Translations under genes and position numbers: made by a program
Assembly (NCBI GenBank): GCA_019119875.1
Contig: DWWG01000049.1
Coordinates: 1-57,890, forward strand
Origin: Candidatus Dietzia intestinigallinarum
GTDB lineage: Bacteria > Actinomycetota > Actinomycetes > Mycobacteriales > Mycobacteriaceae
DNA: 57,890 nucleotides
Direction: 5' to 3'
Notes under the pieces: model-generated
The model's input: only the letters and a program-made list of their open reading frames with translations
Databases searched by the model: none
Told to the model about the DNA's origin: nothing
Part shown: positions 53,537-57,890 of the stretch, one piece after another
Layout: each line of letters opens with the position of its first letter
How positions within the stretch are numbered: position 1 is the first letter of the stretch

Positions 53537-54997
53537 TCAGCGGCGTTCGAGCGCCCGCCGCGCGGGCTCCTCGAGAAGGTGGTAGCTGGCCACGGCGGCC
53601 GCGAGCGAGCCGCCGAAGGTGACCGGCCAGATGACGCCCATCCGCCGCTCCCAGAGGGCGGTCCGGGTGAGCGGGAAAGCGGCGAGCAACACGAGCTGGT
53701 GCCACAGGAAGAGCCCGTACGACCAGCTGCCGAGTTTCTGCAGCGGCGCGGATTCGAGCACGGGGAAGCGGGTCCCCTCCGGCGCCAACACGACAGGCGA
53801 CAGGACCAGGAACGCCATCGCGCCCGCGAGACCCGTCCGCGCCGCGAACTCGACCGGACCGGGGTGGACGAACCCCTCCGAGAACCACGCCGGAACGGTC
53901 GTGGCCACCAGCGCGGCACCCCCGGCGACCCACCAGCCGTAGCGGGCCGCCCTGTCACGGCACATCCGTACCAGGGTCCCGGGAGGCGCGGTGGCGATCT
54001 CCGCCAGCAGCATGCCGGCCGCGAACCAGGCAGTGAACGCCGGCGGGAGGATCTGCACGTTCACGCCGGCGGGGATGAGGCCGAGCGACTGCCAGGGGAC
54101 GGCCGGGAACACCAGTCCCGAGGCCCCGAACGCGAGGATCGCCGGGATGCGCCACTTGGCCGAATCACCGCGCAGTCCCTTCATGGCGGTCCAGAGGACG
54201 GGCAGAACCATGTAGAAGGCCATCTCCACGGCCAGCGACCACGCGTGGGTGAGTCCGGCCACGAGGAACCTGGGCGTGTAGATCTGCGTCAGGGTGAGGT
54301 TGAGCAGCCAGGTGACGGGGCCGTTGACGTGGTTCTGCCTGAGCAACAGCATCGCCGCCGCCACCAGGACGACGTAGGCGGGCATGATCCGCTCGACACG
54401 AGATCTCAGGAACTCGCCGGTGGGCCTGGCGGTTCCCGGCTTGTCCTCTCGTGCGTGACGTGCGTGCGCCCGCCACAACAGGAATCCCGATTTGGCGAAG
54501 AACACCGCCACGGCCAGATCGAGGCGACCGAGAACCCGCTTGACCGGTGAGCCGAAGGAGGACCGGGTGACAAATGCGACATGGGTGGTCATCACGCCGA
54601 CGGCGGCGATCCCGCGCAGGCCCTCCAGCGCCGGCACGAAGCCCCTCGCCCCCGCGGGGCGACGCGGCCCGGGCGCCACCGGTGCCCGGTTCCCGCCCGG
54701 GAAGGTGACTCCGGCATCGACCGCCTCCGCACCGTGAGTGCCGCCACCGGGGCCCGGGGACGCCGGGAGGGCGGACCCCCCGGTCGCCGCCGTCGCGGCC
54801 CCCGCGGTCACCGGCACGGTCTCCGCGTTCACCCTGATCCGGCGGTCCATCCGCCTGCGGGCGGCGGTGAGCGCCCCCCGGAACGAGTCCGCCAGCGGCT
54901 CGGCGCGCCCCCCGGCGACAGCCGCCCGTCTGGCGTTCACGCCGGCGACGACGACACCACCCGCGGCGACGAGCAGAGCAGCAGCGACCGACCTCAT
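53537..54997 (-). CDS. Acyltransferase family 3 (OafA-like) membrane protein
   Basis: Integral membrane O-acyltransferase, 486 aa. An N-terminal helix (about 2-20) and a basic/Pro-Gly-rich linker (about 25-120) precede the acyltransferase-3 domain: LEGLRGIAAVGVMTTHVAF with its catalytic-type Arg and His, AVFFAKSGFLLW, SRVERIMPAYVVLV, THAWSLAVEMAFYMVLPVLW and GSWSYGLFLWHQL. Ten or so helices in all. The ATG at 54997 has GGGAG 6 bases upstream. Some members in mycolata acetylate trehalose mycolates (TmaT); whether this one does is not known. Confidence 0.9.
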   Translation of the reverse strand: MRSVAAALLVAAGGVVVAGVNARRAAVAGGRAEPLADSFRGALTAARRRMDRRIRVNAETVPVTAGAATAATGGSALPASPGPGGGTHGAEAVDAGVTFPGGNRAPVAPGPRRPAGARGFVPALEGLRGIAAVGVMTTHVAFVTRSSFGSPVKRVLGRLDLAVAVFFAKSGFLLWRAHARHAREDKPGTARPTGEFLRSRVERIMPAYVVLVAAAMLLLRQNHVNGPVTWLLNLTLTQIYTPRFLVAGLTHAWSLAVEMAFYMVLPVLWTAMKGLRGDSAKWRIPAILAFGASGLVFPAVPWQSLGLIPAGVNVQILPPAFTAWFAAGMLLAEIATAPPGTLVRMCRDRAARYGWWVAGGAALVATTVPAWFSEGFVHPGPVEFAARTGLAGAMAFLVLSPVVLAPEGTRFPVLESAPLQKLGSWSYGLFLWHQLVLLAAFPLTRTALWERRMGVIWPVTFGGSLAAAVASYHLLEEPARRALERR

Positions 54998-55141
54998 GGA
55001 ATCTCCCGAGCTGTGACAAAGGGGGTGACATCAGCGGGCCCGGAGTGCCGATTCGGCCGTCCCGCACATCCGGTGGAGCCTAACACCGGTTCTAGTTCTG
55101 GATCGTGGGCACCCACGGCACCGCGAGCCGCCACACGATCA

Positions 55142-56140
55142 TCAGCGGAGAGAGACGATCGCCGCGAACACCTCGTCGAGGACGGCCTCCGGGCCGCCGG
55201 AAACCCGCACTCCGGTGGCGATCCGGGCGTTGCCCGCGCGCCCCCGGTGGCCCCGCCGGTCCTCGACCGTCATCCCGCGGGTGTGCTCACCGCTGCACTC
55301 GACACGGATATGCGAATCCTCCGTGATCACCATCTCGGGGTGCAGTGCGAGCCAGGCCACGAAAGGATCGTGCACCTGCGCCAGATACCCCTCGCCGACG
55401 GAGTCGTGGAACTCGAAATAGAACCGCAGGGCCGCGGTCAACTGCCGCGCCAGCGGGGAGTCCGAGGCAGCCAGCAGCCGCTGCGACCGCTCCGGGGTCC
55501 ACACCGCGCGTTCGGTCAGGTTCAGACCACACCACAGTGGGGCCGCCAGCTCCGCGTCCGCGGACCGGGCCGCCTCCCACGCCAGACAGACCGCGTCCGC
55601 CGCCTCGGGATCCACGTCCACGTTCCATTCGCTGACCGGGGTGGTGTTGCCCGGATGCCCTCTGAACGTCCCGCCCATCACCGTCAGATCGGCCACCAGG
55701 CCGGGCAGCGCCGGTTCACGCTCCAGCGCACGCGCCAGCGTGGACGAGGGACCGGTCACGATCGCCACCAGCTCACCGGGATGAGCCCGTGCCGCGTCCA
55801 CCCAGAACTGGGCACCGCCCCTGGGATCGACGCACCTCGTCGTCGTCGTTTCCAGGACCGCATGCCCCGCGCCCCGGGGACCGTGCGTCTCCGGCGTGAA
55901 CACGTGCGGCACCGCGATCGCCCCGGCCGCGCCCGCACACACCGGCACCGGGGGCGCCCCCGCCAGGTCCAGCCACGCCAACGCGTTGGCCACGGTGTCC
56001 GCAAGCCCCACGTTGCCGGCGGTACACACGACGCCGACGAGCCGGATCCGGCCGGCCAGGTGCTCGGCGACGAGGTAGGCGATCGCCAGGGCGTCGTCGA
56101 TCCCCGGGTCGCAGTCGAGCAGGACCGGGGTCGGTCTCAT
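55142..56140 (-). CDS. Inosine-uridine-type nucleoside hydrolase
   Basis: Hydrolyses N-ribosides to base and ribose, 332 aa. The calcium-binding signature DCDPGIDDALA lies near residue 9; VTGPSSTLARALE, the NVDVDPEAADAV block and HDPFVAWLAL (Ca ligand Asp) follow. ATG 56140 gives MRPTPVLLDCDPG, the typical N terminus. It lies 17 bp after the SDR gene on the same strand, likely the same transcript. The preferred nucleoside cannot be told. Confidence 0.93.
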   Translation of the reverse strand: MRPTPVLLDCDPGIDDALAIAYLVAEHLAGRIRLVGVVCTAGNVGLADTVANALAWLDLAGAPPVPVCAGAAGAIAVPHVFTPETHGPRGAGHAVLETTTTRCVDPRGGAQFWVDAARAHPGELVAIVTGPSSTLARALEREPALPGLVADLTVMGGTFRGHPGNTTPVSEWNVDVDPEAADAVCLAWEAARSADAELAAPLWCGLNLTERAVWTPERSQRLLAASDSPLARQLTAALRFYFEFHDSVGEGYLAQVHDPFVAWLALHPEMVITEDSHIRVECSGEHTRGMTVEDRRGHRGRAGNARIATGVRVSGGPEAVLDEVFAAIVSLR

Positions 56141-56157
56141 CGGCGCGGACCGCCGGG

Positions 56158-57606
56158 TCACCACGGGCTGGGTTCGAAGTCCTTGAGGAAGCAACCGTAC
56201 AGGTCCTCACCGGCCTCCCCACGCACGATCGGGTCCACCACACGGGCCGCGCCGTCCACCAGGTCGAGCGGGGCGTGGAAACCCTCCTCGTGCAGTCGCA
56301 CCTTGGTCACGTGCGGGCGCTCGTCGGTGATCCACCCGGTGTCCACCGCGGTCATGAGGATCCCGTGCTCGGTGAACATCTCCTCCGCGGACGTGCGCGT
56401 GAGCATGTTGAGCCCGGCTTTGGCCATATTCGTGTGCGGATGGCCTGCGCCCTTGTAGCGGCGCGAGAACTGGCCCTCCATCGCCGAGACGTTGACGACG
56501 TACTTCCGTCGTGCCTTCGACGCCGCCAGCGCGGGACGCAGTCGGGAGACGAGGATGAACGGGGCGACCGAGTTGCACAGCTGCACCTCGAGCATCTCCA
56601 TCGGCTCGACCTGCTCCACCGTGGCCACCCAGCTGTTGTGGTCGACGACATCCGGCAGCAGGCCCCCGGCGTCGATCGCGGTACCGGCGGCCATCCGCTT
56701 CAGAGACGAGGAACCGGCCTGCAACGCCAGCGTCGCGATATGATCCGCCTCCCGCTCGGCCTCCTCGCTGCCGATGAGCGCCGACTCACCACCCATCAAC
56801 GCCGCCGGGTGCAGCTCGGAGGTGCGCCCCATCGTCACCATCGGGACCTCCGCGGCCCGACCGGTCAGCGGGGCCCGCTCGCCCTCCACCAGACCGGAGT
56901 AGGAGCCGGGGGAGCGGCGCACCGTCTGGGCGGCGTTGTTGATGAGGATGTCCAGTGGACCGGCGGCGGCCACCTCATCGGCCAGCGCCACCACCTGGGC
57001 GGGGTCACGGAGATCGACGCCCACCACGTGGACGCGATCAGCCCAGTCGGAGTAGTCGTCCATCTTCGCGAAGCGCCGAACGGCATCCCGCGGGAAGCGG
57101 GTGGTGATGGTGACGTCGGCTCCGGCGCGCAGCAGCATCAGCGCGATGTACATGCCGATCTTGGCGCGGCCACCGGTGAGCAGCGCGCGGCGGCCTCGCA
57201 GGTCCATGTGCGGATCGCGACGGGCCCGGTTGGCCGCCGCGCACCGGGGGCACAGCTGGTGGTAGAAGGCGTCCACCCGGGTGAAGCGCTGCTTGCACAC
57301 GTAGCAGGCCATCGCGCGTTGCAGGTGTCCCGCGATCGCGCCCGGGGCGGTCGAGACGAGCCGGATGCCCGCCGTCTCGTCGTCGATCCGGGTGGGCGAA
57401 CCCGTCGCCGTGGCCTCGATGACCGCCTTGTCCGCCAGCTGCCGCTCGCGGCGCACCTCAGCGCGGCGGGCCTTCTTGAGGAGCTTGAACATGTGCCCGA
57501 CCGACCGTTGCACACGGATCGAGTCGGGATGATCAGCGTCGAGCGCCGCCGCCTGGTCGAGGACCCGTTGGAACGTAGCGAAATCGTCTGGATCGATGCT
57601 GGTCAC
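56158..57606 (-). CDS. Atypical short-chain dehydrogenase/reductase with N-terminal zinc finger
   Basis: A 482-aa fusion. Residues about 1-95 are charged and helical; C101-x2-C104 and C119-x2-C122 form a treble-clef/ribbon-like Zn site. An SDR Rossmann domain follows (TGGRAKIGMYIALML at 144-158, LINNAAQTVRR, VNVSAMEGQF with S374), interrupted by about 100 extra residues (SGLVEGERAPLTGRAAE onward) before the catalytic region. The Lys (K396 in NMAKAGLN) is present, but the position four residues before it is Thr, so the usual Tyr-x3-Lys is absent. GTG start. Function unknown. Confidence 0.88.
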   Translation of the reverse strand: MTSIDPDDFATFQRVLDQAAALDADHPDSIRVQRSVGHMFKLLKKARRAEVRRERQLADKAVIEATATGSPTRIDDETAGIRLVSTAPGAIAGHLQRAMACYVCKQRFTRVDAFYHQLCPRCAAANRARRDPHMDLRGRRALLTGGRAKIGMYIALMLLRAGADVTITTRFPRDAVRRFAKMDDYSDWADRVHVVGVDLRDPAQVVALADEVAAAGPLDILINNAAQTVRRSPGSYSGLVEGERAPLTGRAAEVPMVTMGRTSELHPAALMGGESALIGSEEAEREADHIATLALQAGSSSLKRMAAGTAIDAGGLLPDVVDHNSWVATVEQVEPMEMLEVQLCNSVAPFILVSRLRPALAASKARRKYVVNVSAMEGQFSRRYKGAGHPHTNMAKAGLNMLTRTSAEEMFTEHGILMTAVDTGWITDERPHVTKVRLHEEGFHAPLDLVDGAARVVDPIVRGEAGEDLYGCFLKDFEPSPW

Positions 57607-57743
57607 CAGGACACGGTACGACGACGAGGTGGCCAGATGCTAAACCGTGCACGGCTGGCACGGCACCGGACCGGGCCCACTCCCTCAATCGGCCGACCCA
57701 GCGGACCACGTATGCCTCCTTCTGGGGGGCGTGAGACGAGAGC

Positions 57744-57773
57744 GGGCCCCGGATCCGAGAGGATCCGGGGCCC
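57744..57773. terminator. Terminator hairpin between the tRNA gene and the SDR gene
   Basis: A perfect 13-bp stem (57744-57756 with 57761-57773) and GAGA loop. It would end the minus-strand tRNA-Leu transcript, and has TTCT on the plus-strand side. Confidence 0.7.
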
Positions 57774-57794
57774 TTCTACTGTCTCGACACAGTG

Positions 57795-57880
57795 TGCGCG
57801 AGGGGGGACTTGAACCCCCACGTCCGTTAATAGGACACTAGCACCTCAAGCTAGCGCGTCTGCCATTCCGCCACTCGCGC
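57795..57880 (-). tRNA. tRNA-Leu (anticodon GAG)
   Basis: An 86-nt class II tRNA. The acceptor stem GCGCGAG (5' end at 57880) pairs with CTCGCGC ending at 57796; the anticodon stem CTAGC/GCTAG encloses the loop TTGAGGT, giving anticodon GAG (Leu, CUC/CUU). A long variable arm (TGTCC...GGACG) and T-arm GGGGG-TTCAAGT-CCCCC follow. The discriminator is A, as for Leu; CCA is not encoded. Confidence 0.95.
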
Positions 57881-57890
57881 TTGCACACTT

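Overview
The window is high-GC DNA from a mycolic-acid-containing actinomycete (order Mycobacteriales). Supporting this are a MabA-InhA-ferrochelatase operon, an MptB-type lipoglycan mannosyltransferase, a RipA-like NlpC/P60 endopeptidase followed by MoxR/DUF58/VWA genes, and a SUF operon led by SufR. GTG starts and 1-4 bp stop/start overlaps are common. From memory the order closely follows the Mycobacterium tuberculosis block Rv1436-Rv1498c. A carotenoid (lycopene) cyclase and the lack of PE/PPE genes suggest a non-mycobacterial relative; Dietzia is my best guess, by inference only.

Layout. 1-3061 (+): lower glycolysis (gap, cut at the window edge just after its catalytic Cys codon, then pgk, tpiA) and secG. 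3188-9666 (-): pentose-phosphate operon tkt-tal-zwf-opcA-pgl with interlocked stop/start codons. 9844-18000: heme O/heme A synthesis (ctaB, ctaA) around a quinone oxidoreductase, a repeat-rich Ala/Gly/Pro protein, an ABC exporter pair and mptB. 18159-24524 (+): sufR-sufB-sufD-sufC-sufS-sufU-sufT. 24568-32663: an accessory-looking stretch with a lone lycopene cyclase, an ABC-F ATPase, a universal stress protein, a small membrane protein, a sphingosine-phosphate-lyase-like PLP enzyme translationally coupled to an MFS carrier, and an aldo/keto reductase. 32797-36260 (-): acn followed by its TetR-type regulator (AcnR-like), with an AcnR-like operator in the promoter region. 36507-42176 (+): Rv1476-like membrane protein, NlpC/P60, moxR, DUF58, VWA. 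42245-44865 (+): fabG1/mabA, inhA, hemH. 44905-47291: two uncharacterised genes and a VTT-domain membrane protein. 47371-52581 (+): methylmalonyl-CoA mutase (mutA, mutB) with its chaperone meaB. 52613-57606 (-): an iron-box-controlled methyltransferase, an acyltransferase-3, a nucleoside hydrolase and an unusual zinc-finger SDR. The window ends with tRNA-Leu(GAG).

How the genes work together: glycolysis and the pentose-phosphate pathway feed carbon and NADPH; SUF supplies Fe-S clusters, including to aconitase and probably to ferrochelatase and SufR itself; ctaB, ctaA and hemH supply hemes for respiration; mabA, inhA, mptB, the NlpC/P60 protein and the acyltransferase serve envelope construction; mutAB-meaB interconverts propionate-derived methylmalonyl-CoA and succinyl-CoA. 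Most of the window is core metabolism. The least conventional items are the Zn-finger SDR without a canonical Tyr, the SPL-like/MFS pair, the repeat protein at 12023-13504, and the two regulatory sites (AcnR-like operator, tandem DtxR/IdeR boxes).
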